Part shown: positions 50,985 through 58,543 of the stretch, in pieces | Numbering within the stretch: the stretch's first letter is position 1 | Layout of the letters: the number at the start of each line of letters is the position of its first letter | NCBI GenBank assembly: GCA_031383405.1 | Contig: JANMZO010000480.1 | Location: 1 to 64,000 of the forward strand | Source: JANMZO01 sp031383405 | Lineage (GTDB): Bacteria; Actinomycetota; Acidimicrobiia; Acidimicrobiales; JANYDT01 | Length of the DNA: 64,000 bases | Direction of reading: 5' to 3' | Notes under the pieces: model-generated | Database searches by the model: none | The model's input: the letters and a program-made list of their open reading frames with translations, nothing else | What the model was told of the DNA's origin: nothing | Translations under genes and position numbers: made by a program

Positions 50985-52264
50985 TACAGGCCCCGCTCGT
51001 AGTCGACGATGGCTTCGATTTGTTTGTCGGTGAGGATGTTGCCGAAATACGGCATACCACCGCCACTCCAGTGGTTCACACCACCGCTTCCGTAGGCTTC
51101 AGAGTCGCCCACACCCTTGGTGATGAAGTCGATCTGGCTCGCCTTGTCAGGGAACTGCCGCTTGAGGGAGTCCTTGCGCAGTGCGGGACCGTAATAGCCA
51201 CCGCCCTGCTCCTTGGGCTCGCCATAGCTGTAACCGTTGGTGTGGCATCGCGCGCAATTAAGGTTGAACAGGATCTCACCATCGGATTTTTCGAGCGTGG
51301 CCTTCGCGTCGGCGATTCCCTTTGTTGCCAATGCAAGCGCGGCTTCGGCGTTGTTGATTGCAGTCGGTTTACCTGCGGCCTTCGCGTCGTCGATCGCCTT
51401 CTGCGCGTCGGCAAGTGTCTTGGACTCGCCCTGGGCGGTCTTCCCGGCGGCAACTTTGAATTCTTCGAACGCCTTCGTGTTGGCTTCCTGTGAATCCTTC
51501 TGTGCGGCGACAAACGCCGCGTCGTAGGCCTTCACCGCATTGTGGGTCTTGTCCCACGTGTCGGTGTACGCCTGCTTGGCGACCGGGTTCTCCTCGATCG
51601 CGACGTGCTTCAAATAATTCACGAGGTCGTCGATCTGCTGGCTGTTACCCGGGCCACCGCCTTTGGTTCCCCATGGCGGCATTGGATTGTTCTTTGCCTT
51701 GCCCCGACCGTAAATGAGCACGTTGCGAATCTGGTCGGGACGGTAGCGAAGCGCCACATTGTTGATTCGCGGAGCAGACCACGAGACCGAATTCAGCTTT
51801 TGCTTTCCGTTCGCGGCATCAATGATGGGGTTGTTGTTCTCGTCGTACTGCGGCACCAGCCAAGGAGCAGCACCGCCACCACCGTTGGCACCATGGCACT
51901 TCGCGCAGTTGAAGCCATTGTGTTCGGCCCCGAACAACTGCTCGCCGCGATGGACACTTCGCTTGTCGAAACCAAAAATTGCGCCGACCTCTCGACTCGG
52001 TTCGTTGAGCCAGTACAGCGGAAGCGACAGGGCGACGAGCGTCATCGAAACGAGCGCCCATCCAAGCCAGCGGTCAAGACGCGGTCCTTCGAACACCTCG
52101 TCGTCGGGCGCAGACTTTCGGTTGGCGGCGTTGAGAAAGCTTTGGACAGTGTCTGCGGGGGTGCGGCGGTTCTCGAGGACGACATACACGGCCCACACCA
52201 CCAGCGCGGCCACGAGGAGGACGAGCGCTACGGCTCGCTGGGTTGGAAGTGCAGCGACTATCAC
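50984..52264 (-). CDS. membrane-bound diheme cytochrome c
   Basis: A 426-residue protein. Two N-terminal hydrophobic segments (about 10-30 and 65-86) anchor it. The first c-type heme motif is CAKCH (120-124) and the second CARCH (near 336). Between them lies an Ala/Lys/Glu-rich stretch (about 230-325; ADAQKAIDDAKAAGKPTA) that looks like a coiled coil separating two heme domains. The first domain also has PMPPWGTKGGGP, a candidate Met ligand region; the second has MPYFGNILTDKQIEAIVDYE. It probably carries electrons from the Rieske protein to an oxidase, replacing cytochrome f or c1. It lies 79 bp after the Rieske gene. Confidence 0.88.
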   Translation of the reverse strand: MIVAALPTQRAVALVLLVAALVVWAVYVVLENRRTPADTVQSFLNAANRKSAPDDEVFEGPRLDRWLGWALVSMTLVALSLPLYWLNEPSREVGAIFGFDKRSVHRGEQLFGAEHNGFNCAKCHGANGGGGAAPWLVPQYDENNNPIIDAANGKQKLNSVSWSAPRINNVALRYRPDQIRNVLIYGRGKAKNNPMPPWGTKGGGPGNSQQIDDLVNYLKHVAIEENPVAKQAYTDTWDKTHNAVKAYDAAFVAAQKDSQEANTKAFEEFKVAAGKTAQGESKTLADAQKAIDDAKAAGKPTAINNAEAALALATKGIADAKATLEKSDGEILFNLNCARCHTNGYSYGEPKEQGGGYYGPALRKDSLKRQFPDKASQIDFITKGVGDSEAYGSGGVNHWSGGGMPYFGNILTDKQIEAIVDYERGL

Positions 52265-52343
52265 GATCAGATTCCTTGGCGTTCGGTGCGAACGAATGGG
52301 TATTGGTGGTCAGACACGGCTACCTGAGTACGCATCCGCGCCC

Positions 52344-53243
52344 TCACTCTTTTCCACCGACGCAGTGTGGACCTTCAGCGGTTTGGCCGGTGGTGTTCGT
52401 ACCGTCGGCCGGGCCCTGACGAACACCTGATGTATCAATCGAAACGACGCCGTCGGAGACCGAAACATCGAAACGATCGAGGCCGCGAGGGGCTGGGCCG
52501 CCTCGACGCTCACCTACGCGGTTGTACTGGGATCCATGACACGGGCACTCGAACCACTGGGAGCTTTCGCACCAAGGAACCTTGCAGCCCAGATGCACGC
52601 ACTTCTGGTAAATCCCAACCAGTCCCTGTTCCATACCCGCGTACACGCCCGGCGAATAGACACTCCTGGCCTTGTCGAGCACCGCCTTCTCGGTCGGATA
52701 CGGAATGAGATAGCTGCGCGCCTCGGCGACGTACTTCGGACCCTTGGCCGTGGCAAGTTCGTTCTTGATGTCGTCGAGCTTGCCCACCGCTACCTTGGCA
52801 CCGAAGCCACCGCTCAACGAGGGCCACAGGAATGCCAGAACCGCACCACCGAAACCGCCAAGGCCGAGGAGCATCATCACTGTCGTACCACGGTTGAGAA
52901 ACTGGCGACGGCTGACGCCGAGCTGCTCGTAGTCGAGCGGCGCGCGGATTACGTCGGGCAGGCTGGGCGCGCTGTTCACCGCAACCTGGTCAGAAACACC
53001 CCGACGGGCGAGCGCAACGGAACGCTCGGCGGAGCGTCCGCTGGGCGGAGGCGGAGGCACCGACGCACCCGATTTCGCCGCTGAGGCATCGGCCTTCGCT
53101 CGGGCGCGATCGCGGCGAACAGTCTCGCGTGCCAGTAGGCCGGTCGCGGCGTTGCGGTCACTGTTACGAGCCGTGACTATGAAGAAACCCACCGCGGCGA
53201 GCGCGATGGCGGCGATGATAATTAGTAAGGCGATTCCACTCAT
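52344..53243 (-). CDS. Rieske iron-sulfur protein of the bc complex
   Basis: A 299-residue protein. It has an N-terminal helix (3-23), a Pro/Ala-rich linker, then a twin-arginine-like motif SRRQFL (111-116) followed by a second hydrophobic segment (TVMMLLGLGGFGGAVLAFLW). The Rieske domain carries C215-x-H217 in CVHLGC and C233-x2-H236 in CPCHGSQYN; C220 and C235 are placed for the disulfide. It accepts an electron from quinol at the Qo site of cytochrome b and passes it to cytochrome c. It lies downstream of the cytochrome b genes in the same operon. Confidence 0.94.
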   Translation of the reverse strand: MSGIALLIIIAAIALAAVGFFIVTARNSDRNAATGLLARETVRRDRARAKADASAAKSGASVPPPPPSGRSAERSVALARRGVSDQVAVNSAPSLPDVIRAPLDYEQLGVSRRQFLNRGTTVMMLLGLGGFGGAVLAFLWPSLSGGFGAKVAVGKLDDIKNELATAKGPKYVAEARSYLIPYPTEKAVLDKARSVYSPGVYAGMEQGLVGIYQKCVHLGCKVPWCESSQWFECPCHGSQYNRVGERRGGPAPRGLDRFDVSVSDGVVSIDTSGVRQGPADGTNTTGQTAEGPHCVGGKE

Positions 53244-53267
53244 GAGCGTTTCCTTAGGTCGAGACTC

Positions 53268-54101
53268 TTAGAGCTCGAAGAAGATGCCTTCCCGCCACGG
53301 GAAGATGAAGTTGTACCCCGGGCCCCGGAAGAATGAGCTGATGATGACGAGAACAGCCCAGAACATTAGGAAGATCGAGAAGAGCGAGATTGCGATTTTG
53401 CGGTCCTCGGGTTTGTTCGACGGGTTCTTGTCGACGTAGGGCGTCATGCCCAGGATGAACAAACCCATACCGGGAATCGTCACACCCGCCACCATTGGAT
53501 CGAACATCGTGAGCAGTTCCTGCAGGCCGAGGAAGTACCACGGAGCTTTCGCCGGGTTTGGCGTCTGGTTGTAGTTGGCCAGTGCGAGAAGCGGGGCATT
53601 CACAAATGTCGAGAGCACCATCAGCACGACGAGACAGGCGAGCGACGCCACGAACTCACCAACGAGGAGATGCGGCCAGGTGCTCACCTTGTCGGTCGGT
53701 ACCGCCTTCACGTCCTGAATTGATCCGGCCTTGACCACCGTAAGCAGGCGCTGTGTGTGTCCGTCGGGGCCGACCAGACCGGCGGTTGACGAAGTGGCAA
53801 GAGCACCGGTCGCCGCGGCTGCGGCACCTGTTGGCCTGTCGAGAACGGCAACGCCACCGCCGGCCGGCGCAGTTCCACCATCGGAGGCCGACGCTTTGGC
53901 CGCCTTCGCGGCCTCGCTGCGGGCGAGGAGGTGCGCCGGGATCTTTCCGGTCGCCTCGGCCTCGGCATAGCTCGCCGCCGAGTCGTCGACCGGAGGGGCG
54001 CTGGCCGCCGGAGCGTCGGGTGCAGCGCCACCGGCCTTTTCCGCCAGCTTGCGGGCTTTTGCCTCCGCGGACTTCCGCTTCATTTCTTCGAGATCAGCCA
54101 T
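53268..54101 (-). CDS. cytochrome b C-terminal subunit (subunit IV-like)
   Basis: A 277-residue protein. The first 110 residues are a soluble Ala/Lys-rich extension (KAAKASASDGGTAPAGGG) with no family match. Then three helices follow that correspond to the C-terminal half of cytochrome b: LLVGEFVASLACLVVLMVLS, KAPWYFLGLQELLTMFDP, IPGMGLFILGMTPYVD and a final helix. The Qo-site PEWY motif reads APWY here. The protein pairs with the separate cytochrome b6 encoded upstream, as in b6f-type complexes. Confidence 0.9.
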   Translation of the reverse strand: MADLEEMKRKSAEAKARKLAEKAGGAAPDAPAASAPPVDDSAASYAEAEATGKIPAHLLARSEAAKAAKASASDGGTAPAGGGVAVLDRPTGAAAAATGALATSSTAGLVGPDGHTQRLLTVVKAGSIQDVKAVPTDKVSTWPHLLVGEFVASLACLVVLMVLSTFVNAPLLALANYNQTPNPAKAPWYFLGLQELLTMFDPMVAGVTIPGMGLFILGMTPYVDKNPSNKPEDRKIAISLFSIFLMFWAVLVIISSFFRGPGYNFIFPWREGIFFEL

Positions 54102-54149
54102 GGGTCAGCTCAGTTCTCACAATGGTTTGAGGGAAACGGATCACCGGCG

Positions 54150-54923
54150 TCACAGTGGACCGGAGATGCCGCCGTCTTTACGGACACGCCAGAAATGGAT
54201 GGCCATGAAGATCACGATGATGAACGGGAACAACAGCACGTGGAGCACGTACCAGCGAAGCAAGGTGTCGGTGCCGATCTCAACGCCCGACAAGAGAACG
54301 AAACGGGACTGGGGGCCGAACACCGGGGTGTATCCGATCATATTTGTACCAACCGTCACGGCCCAGAGCGCCAGTTGATCCCACGGCAGCAGATATCCGG
54401 TGAACGACAGCAGCAGTGTGAGCGTGAGAAGAATTACGCCGATGATCCAGTTGAACTCCCGCGGAGCCTTGTAGGCACCGTGGTAGAAAACTCGCGCCAT
54501 GTGCAAGAAGACAGAGAGCACCATGAGGTGGGCTCCCCATCTGTGCATGTTTCGCACGAGAAGGCCGAACGACACGGCCGTGTGAAGGGTCTGGATGTCC
54601 TGCCAGGCCAGCGCTTCGGTGGGACGGTAGAAGAACATCAGGAAGATGCCGGTCACCGTGAGGATAATGAACAAGAAGAACGACAGACCACCGAGGCACA
54701 GCGTGTAGCTCACCTTCACGGCATGGCGCTTCACCTTCACGGGGTGTAGGTGGTAGAGCAGCGAGTTCATGATCACGTAGCTGCGGTTACGCGGCGAGTC
54801 GCTATAGCCCTTACGGAAGATCGAGCCCGGGCGGAAGATCGAGCCCCAGGCCTGGCTGCCTTGAACTTTGTCGACCGTCTCCGCGAGTTTGGCGCTCGGT
54901 CCTGGCTTCATTGGTGTTGCCAC
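54150..54923 (-). CDS. cytochrome b6-type subunit of a split bc complex
   Basis: A 257-residue N-terminal cytochrome b with four helices and four heme-ligand His: the pair in NMHRW/FLHMARVF (13 residues between) and the pair in LRWYVLHVLL/AIHFW (14 between), the latter spacing typical of b6. The end GGISGPL is b6-like. A Cys in YTLCLGGLSFF matches the residue that binds heme c(i) in b6f complexes, followed by YRPTEA. It oxidises quinol and recycles one electron through the membrane. The GTG at 54923 (VATPMKPG, AGGTGA upstream) is preferred to the 62-residue longer frame, which overlaps the ferredoxin gene. Confidence 0.93.
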   Translation of the reverse strand: MATPMKPGPSAKLAETVDKVQGSQAWGSIFRPGSIFRKGYSDSPRNRSYVIMNSLLYHLHPVKVKRHAVKVSYTLCLGGLSFFLFIILTVTGIFLMFFYRPTEALAWQDIQTLHTAVSFGLLVRNMHRWGAHLMVLSVFLHMARVFYHGAYKAPREFNWIIGVILLTLTLLLSFTGYLLPWDQLALWAVTVGTNMIGYTPVFGPQSRFVLLSGVEIGTDTLLRWYVLHVLLFPFIIVIFMAIHFWRVRKDGGISGPL

Positions 54924-54988
54924 AAGGTCACCTGCATTGTTTCTGGTACAAGGAAAAGGGATCAGTCGGGGGTCTGGGACTTGGTGCG

Positions 54989-55402
54989 CTAGAAGCGCAT
55001 TCCGTAGGAGTAGCCGTGCTTGTTGTCGCGCATGTGCTGGTCGCCGTCGCGCGGGGCAACGCCGGCCTTGCCCATGATGATCACACCGGTCGGGCAGCGG
55101 TCGACACATAGACCGCAGCGGGTGCAGACATCTTCATCGACGACGAATATCACATGATCGTCGGGATCGGTACCCGGAGCAACCACGTTCGTCGAGTCTT
55201 CGACCGTTCCCGCAGAAAGCATATGGATACACTTCCAGGGGCAAATGTCGACGCAGCCTTCGCACATGATGCACTCGGACTGGTCGATATGCAGGAACTG
55301 CTTGGGCTTCACGCTCCTATTCAGTTCCTCGACCGTGATTTCGGCGAGCGTGTAATTGCCGGGAAAATACGGAAGGGGGGGATTTGCTTCGTTTTTCGCC
55401 AC
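54989..55402 (-). CDS. 2[4Fe-4S] ferredoxin in the bc operon
   Basis: A 137-residue soluble ferredoxin with two complete cluster motifs, CIMCEGCVDICPWKC and CTRCGLCVDRCP, separated by about 30 residues. The N-terminus (PYFPGNYTLAEITVEELNRS) and C-terminus (DNKHGYSYGMRF) are specific extensions that may dock to the complex. It lies between an unknown membrane protein (3 bp upstream) and cytochrome b6. Ferredoxins are not normal bc subunits, so it may bring electrons from another donor to the quinone pool or to the NADH-module-free complex I. The GTG start has GGAAGG upstream. Confidence 0.88.
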   Translation of the reverse strand: MAKNEANPPLPYFPGNYTLAEITVEELNRSVKPKQFLHIDQSECIMCEGCVDICPWKCIHMLSAGTVEDSTNVVAPGTDPDDHVIFVVDEDVCTRCGLCVDRCPTGVIIMGKAGVAPRDGDQHMRDNKHGYSYGMRF

Positions 55403-55405
55403 GGC

Positions 55406-55921
55406 TTACGCCTTCCTCACCAGCGGGCGACCATACGTCGAACTCGTTTCAAGAGCTTTCAACTCGGCGGCTTTCTTGCCGCGGCGCTGCCACCCGGTCC
55501 ATAAAAAGCCGTGCGCACCGAGGAACACGATGTAGAACGTCGCAGCGATGATGTCGCGGATCGTCTGTTTCGTGACACCAAGCCGGCCGCGACCGAAGAA
55601 GGTGACTCCATCGGGCCACAACACGTTCTTGGAATGGCTGAACCAGTGGTTGTTCCAACTCTTGGGAGTAAGTTTTCCAAAGGGACCGACAGGGATTCCT
55701 TTGATATCCGAGCGCCAGTTCAGAGTGTTCCCGTTCGCCCACTTCAAGAAGGTGTCGGGCACGATGCCGTACGCCAAAACAAAAATTGAGAACACGGCCA
55801 GGCCCCCGACCATCGCCTCACCCCACGTGAGGGGGGTGCCGACAGGACGTTTCTTGCCATAGGCCCAAACTGCCCCGATGACCACGACCAGAGCAAGCAT
55901 TGATCCGAAGAACGCAACCAC
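55406..55921 (-). CDS. membrane protein of unknown function, first gene of the bc operon
   Basis: A 171-residue protein not recognised. Hydrophobic helices lie near 3-20, 34-55 and 125-147 (IIAATFYIVFLGAHGFLWTG). The middle 65 residues are rich in Trp, Asn, Gly and Lys and hold several aromatic residues (SWNNHWFSHSKNVLWPDGV). There are no heme or iron-sulfur motifs, although His residues in helix 3 and the loop could bind b-type heme. It starts the operon leading to ferredoxin, cytochrome b6, subunit IV and the Rieske protein, and is probably a small subunit or assembly factor. The GTG at 55921 has a TAGGTC sequence 6 nt upstream, an imperfect -10. Confidence 0.65.
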   Translation of the reverse strand: MVAFFGSMLALVVVIGAVWAYGKKRPVGTPLTWGEAMVGGLAVFSIFVLAYGIVPDTFLKWANGNTLNWRSDIKGIPVGPFGKLTPKSWNNHWFSHSKNVLWPDGVTFFGRGRLGVTKQTIRDIIAATFYIVFLGAHGFLWTGWQRRGKKAAELKALETSSTYGRPLVRKA

Positions 55922-56243
55922 TCGTTTGACCTATCAATCCTTGGATTCGGGCCCGAACAGACACGTCGCGAAGCTGCTTGTGAAGCGGCTCACGAAGTTG
56001 GAGCTGAGGGCCGGGGAAAATCTGACCTCCATTTCTACCACGGAGGTTCGCCCCTAGGACTAATCGTCGAGAGCAAACGAACAACCAAACCAATCACAAT
56101 TTACGATCGCTCATCGTGATGACTGGAGAGGCACTCTTGAATGTGCCTAATCCGGAAAAGTTTCAGGAAGTTCGGTTCGGTTGGTTAGGCCATCGGCTGT
56201 TTCTTCGCATAGATTCTTGGGGTTCAGATTTTCCGGAGGAACC
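55922..56243. other. divergent intergenic region between the bc operon and the single-heme cytochrome c
   Basis: This 322-bp spacer has no convincing gene. It contains an inverted repeat ACCTCC-N11-GGAGGT (56025-56030 and 56042-56047), which may be an operator or terminator-like hairpin. A TACGAT box lies near 56102 on the plus strand and a TAGATT near 56210. An open frame starting GTG ATG at about 56116 runs into the cytochrome c gene in another frame; it is most likely leader sequence. Confidence 0.5.
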
Positions 56244-57029
56244 GTGGCTGAGATTCCACAACACTTGCTCGACAAGGCCAAGGCGCGACGCGCAGCCTTG
56301 GCCGGTGCACCAATCGAAGAAACGTCTCCCGCCGTCCCCACGGCGGCAGCGGCGACTCCGGCACCGGCTGCGTCGGCTGCCCCCGCCGTTTCCAGCGGAG
56401 GCGGCGGAGCCAAGACCCCGGGGGGCCCCGCGGCAGGTATTCCCGTTACGCCCCCGCCTCCTCGAGGTACCGGTTTTGCGAAGATGGGTTCGGTGTTCAT
56501 GCTCGTGGCCGTTCCGCTCTGGGCCATCTTCATGTTCAACTCCTTCGCAACGCCGTACTCGAAGACCTTGTCGGCCGAGAAGCAGGGCGCAGCGATCTAC
56601 GCAGCGAACTGCGTATCGTGCCACCTCTCAAACGGTGCCGGTTGGGACGCCGGTGGCATCGGGCGGGCCCTCTACAACGGCCAGGCGGAAAAGACCTTTC
56701 CCAACCCGCTCGACCAACTCTCCTTCGTGAAACACGGTTCCTGCACCGCAGGCAGCCCTTACGGCAACGCCAAACGAGAAGGCGGCCAGCACATCGCCCA
56801 GCAGAAGGGGCTCATGCCGGCCTTCACCGGCGTGCTCACCGATCAGCAGATTCTCTATGTCATACAGTACGAGCGCTCGATTCTGCGAGACGGCGGCATC
56901 TGGCCGGCCGACCTACTGGCTTCAGTCGGCGAAGCACCTGACCCGGCCCGCATCCCGGCTCCGGGGAAAGCCGTCGTCGTCGACCCGGATACCTTGAAGA
57001 AGTCCTCCGACACCGTGTGTCCCGCCTAA
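56244..57029 (+). CDS. membrane-anchored single-heme cytochrome c
   Basis: A 261-residue protein. Residues 1-75 are Ala/Pro-rich and lead to one transmembrane helix (SVFMLVAVPLWAIFMFNSF, about 80-98). The c-type heme motif CVSCH follows near 123-127. GLMPAFTGVLTDQQILYVIQ supplies the likely Met ligand and the terminal helix of a class I cytochrome c. The long N-terminus before the helix is cytosolic. It probably shuttles electrons between the bc complex, from which it is divergently transcribed, and a terminal oxidase outside the window. GTG 56244 has a strong GGAGG Shine-Dalgarno 5 nt upstream. Confidence 0.87.
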   Translation: MAEIPQHLLDKAKARRAALAGAPIEETSPAVPTAAAATPAPAASAAPAVSSGGGGAKTPGGPAAGIPVTPPPPRGTGFAKMGSVFMLVAVPLWAIFMFNSFATPYSKTLSAEKQGAAIYAANCVSCHLSNGAGWDAGGIGRALYNGQAEKTFPNPLDQLSFVKHGSCTAGSPYGNAKREGGQHIAQQKGLMPAFTGVLTDQQILYVIQYERSILRDGGIWPADLLASVGEAPDPARIPAPGKAVVVDPDTLKKSSDTVCPA

Positions 57030-57093
57030 GCGCCCCCCGAAAGGAAACACGTAGACGGCAAAGTTGCAGGACGGCGAAGTTGCAGATAGTAAG

Positions 57094-57114
57094 ACGCACT
57101 CCTCGGGAGTGCGT
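57094..57114 (+). terminator. hairpin downstream of the cytochrome c gene
   Basis: ACGCACTCC (57094-57102) and GGAGTGCGT (57106-57114) form a perfect 9-bp stem with a 3-nt loop, 64 bp past the stop codon. A T-tract is missing. Confidence 0.6.
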
Positions 57115-57203
57115 GTTGCATTCCGGGCTCGACCGCATTCGAGTACAACATTCCCGTCGCCAAACGGTCAACAAAAACTGCTGGCCGCGCCTACGCTGAA
57201 ACC

Positions 57204-57560
57204 GTGGCCGATGACGATGACTACGAGATACCGGCCGATATGCTGTATTCGCCCGACGGCCAGCCCGACTGGGACACCTATTACGCAAACATTATGGGGA
57301 CGGTCGAGTCCGAACCGATGCCCCAGACGCTCATCCAACGCTTTCGAGGGACATCTCAGGCGGTCGGGGCTATCGGCCTCGGCATCCAGCGGGCCATTGA
57401 ACCCCACAAGGTCAAGCAGGAAATCGTCGTGCAGCGAGATGATTCGGGCGATCCTGACAATCCCGACAAAGAACTCCACCTCGATTTTGACCCCGACGAC
57501 CCACGCCAAACCCGAGCGATCGTGCGGCCGCATAACCGCAAGGGTGCCGTCCACGAGTAG
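57204..57560 (+). CDS. small acidic protein of unknown function
   Basis: A 118-residue hydrophilic protein, strongly acidic (starts ADDDDYEIPADMLYSPDGQP; ends with an Asp/Pro-rich stretch DFDPDDPRQTRAIV). A short helix around IGLGIQRAIEPHKVKQEI is the only hydrophobic part. There is no signal, membrane segment or known motif. The GTG at 57204 follows a TACGCT box (57192-57197) by 6 nt, so expression as a monocistronic leaderless mRNA is likely. I do not recognise the family. Confidence 0.6.
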   Translation: MADDDDYEIPADMLYSPDGQPDWDTYYANIMGTVESEPMPQTLIQRFRGTSQAVGAIGLGIQRAIEPHKVKQEIVVQRDDSGDPDNPDKELHLDFDPDDPRQTRAIVRPHNRKGAVHE

Positions 57561-57746
57561 TCGGGCATCGGCCGCACTCGAACGGCGGGGGCACTCCGGG
57601 CGATTCTCCTTGACTGAAGAGTCTGAGAAACCCTCTTTCTTGCGTGACCCTCGCCTCACATGTTTCTCATTACTCAGGCGTTAACTACTGATGTGAACTC
57701 AACCATCCGAGTCACTGGCAATCAACAACTCGAAGGGGGTTCCCAG

Positions 57747-58463
57747 ATGGCCACTCTCACCTATTCCGCATATTCAACGGTTCCCACGCGGCTGGCGACG
57801 AACTATTCAAACGGTTCGAACACCGGTGCCGACACACCAAGCCCGGCTCGCAGAGCCCGAGCCAAACGGGGCGACGGCGACAGACTTCGAGATGAGATCC
57901 TCGACGCCGTCGACGCGATTCTCACCAGAACAAGAAGAGAAGACTCCGTCTCGATTCGTGCCGTTGCCGAGCAGGTGGGCTGCACGCCGCCGGCCATCTA
58001 CCTCCACTTCTTCGACAAGAACGAGTTGTTGTTCGAGGTCTGTTCCCGCCGCTTCCTTCAACTGAACGCAGCGATCGACGACGCAACAATTGGCCTTACC
58101 GATCCCGTCGAGATTCTGGCTGCAGCCACCCGCGCCTACGTGGCGTTCGGGCTCGCTCAACCCGAGTACTACCGGATCCTTTTTATGGGCAAGCCGATCC
58201 TCACCCCCGAGCAACTCGATGAGCTCCGCTCCAACGGGATAACCGGGCTCTCCCGTCTGGTCGAGCGGTGCCAGAACTGCATCGACGCGGGCGCCGTACA
58301 TATGCGCAATGCCAAGCTCATGGCCTTCGGTATCTGGGCCCTGTCTCATGGTGTCGTCTCGCTGATGATCTCCAAGCCCAACATTGAATGGCCGAAGGTC
58401 GAGGTACTTCTCGGTCATCTGCTCGACACCCACCTGGCCGGTCTTCGGGTCAACCCCGCCTAA
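57747..58463 (+). CDS. TetR-family transcriptional regulator
   Basis: A 238-residue repressor-type protein. A flexible Ser/Thr/Asn-rich stretch of about 40 residues precedes the DNA-binding domain: ILDAVDAILTRTRREDSVSI, then RAVAEQVGCTPPAIYLHFFD for the helix-turn-helix. The C-terminal half resembles the WHG-type ligand domain, with IWALSHGVVSLMI. The ATG at 57747 has a GAAGGGGG Shine-Dalgarno; an in-frame ATG at 57660 lacks one. The ligand and targets are unknown. It is convergent with hemL. Confidence 0.87.
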   Translation: MATLTYSAYSTVPTRLATNYSNGSNTGADTPSPARRARAKRGDGDRLRDEILDAVDAILTRTRREDSVSIRAVAEQVGCTPPAIYLHFFDKNELLFEVCSRRFLQLNAAIDDATIGLTDPVEILAAATRAYVAFGLAQPEYYRILFMGKPILTPEQLDELRSNGITGLSRLVERCQNCIDAGAVHMRNAKLMAFGIWALSHGVVSLMISKPNIEWPKVEVLLGHLLDTHLAGLRVNPA

Positions 58464-58485
58464 CCACGCCTAACCACGCCCAACC
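58459..58485. repeat. 10-bp tandem repeat CCTAACCACG at the TetR stop codon
   Basis: CCTAACCACG occurs twice in tandem and a third time as CCCAACCA, starting at the stop codon of the TetR gene. It is a short slippage-type repeat in the 80-bp spacer to hemL. Confidence 0.55.
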
Positions 58486-58543
58486 ATCGCTTAATCAGGT
58501 GTCCGAGTCAGGATGCGCGTTCCAAATGCTTTGGCATGTGCAC

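Noticed and set aside
56116..56730. Open frame beginning GTG ATG after a TACGAT box, overlapping the cytochrome c gene
   Set aside because: After about 45 residues it becomes an Arg/Pro-rich shadow of the heme protein. A short leader peptide cannot be excluded but has no support.
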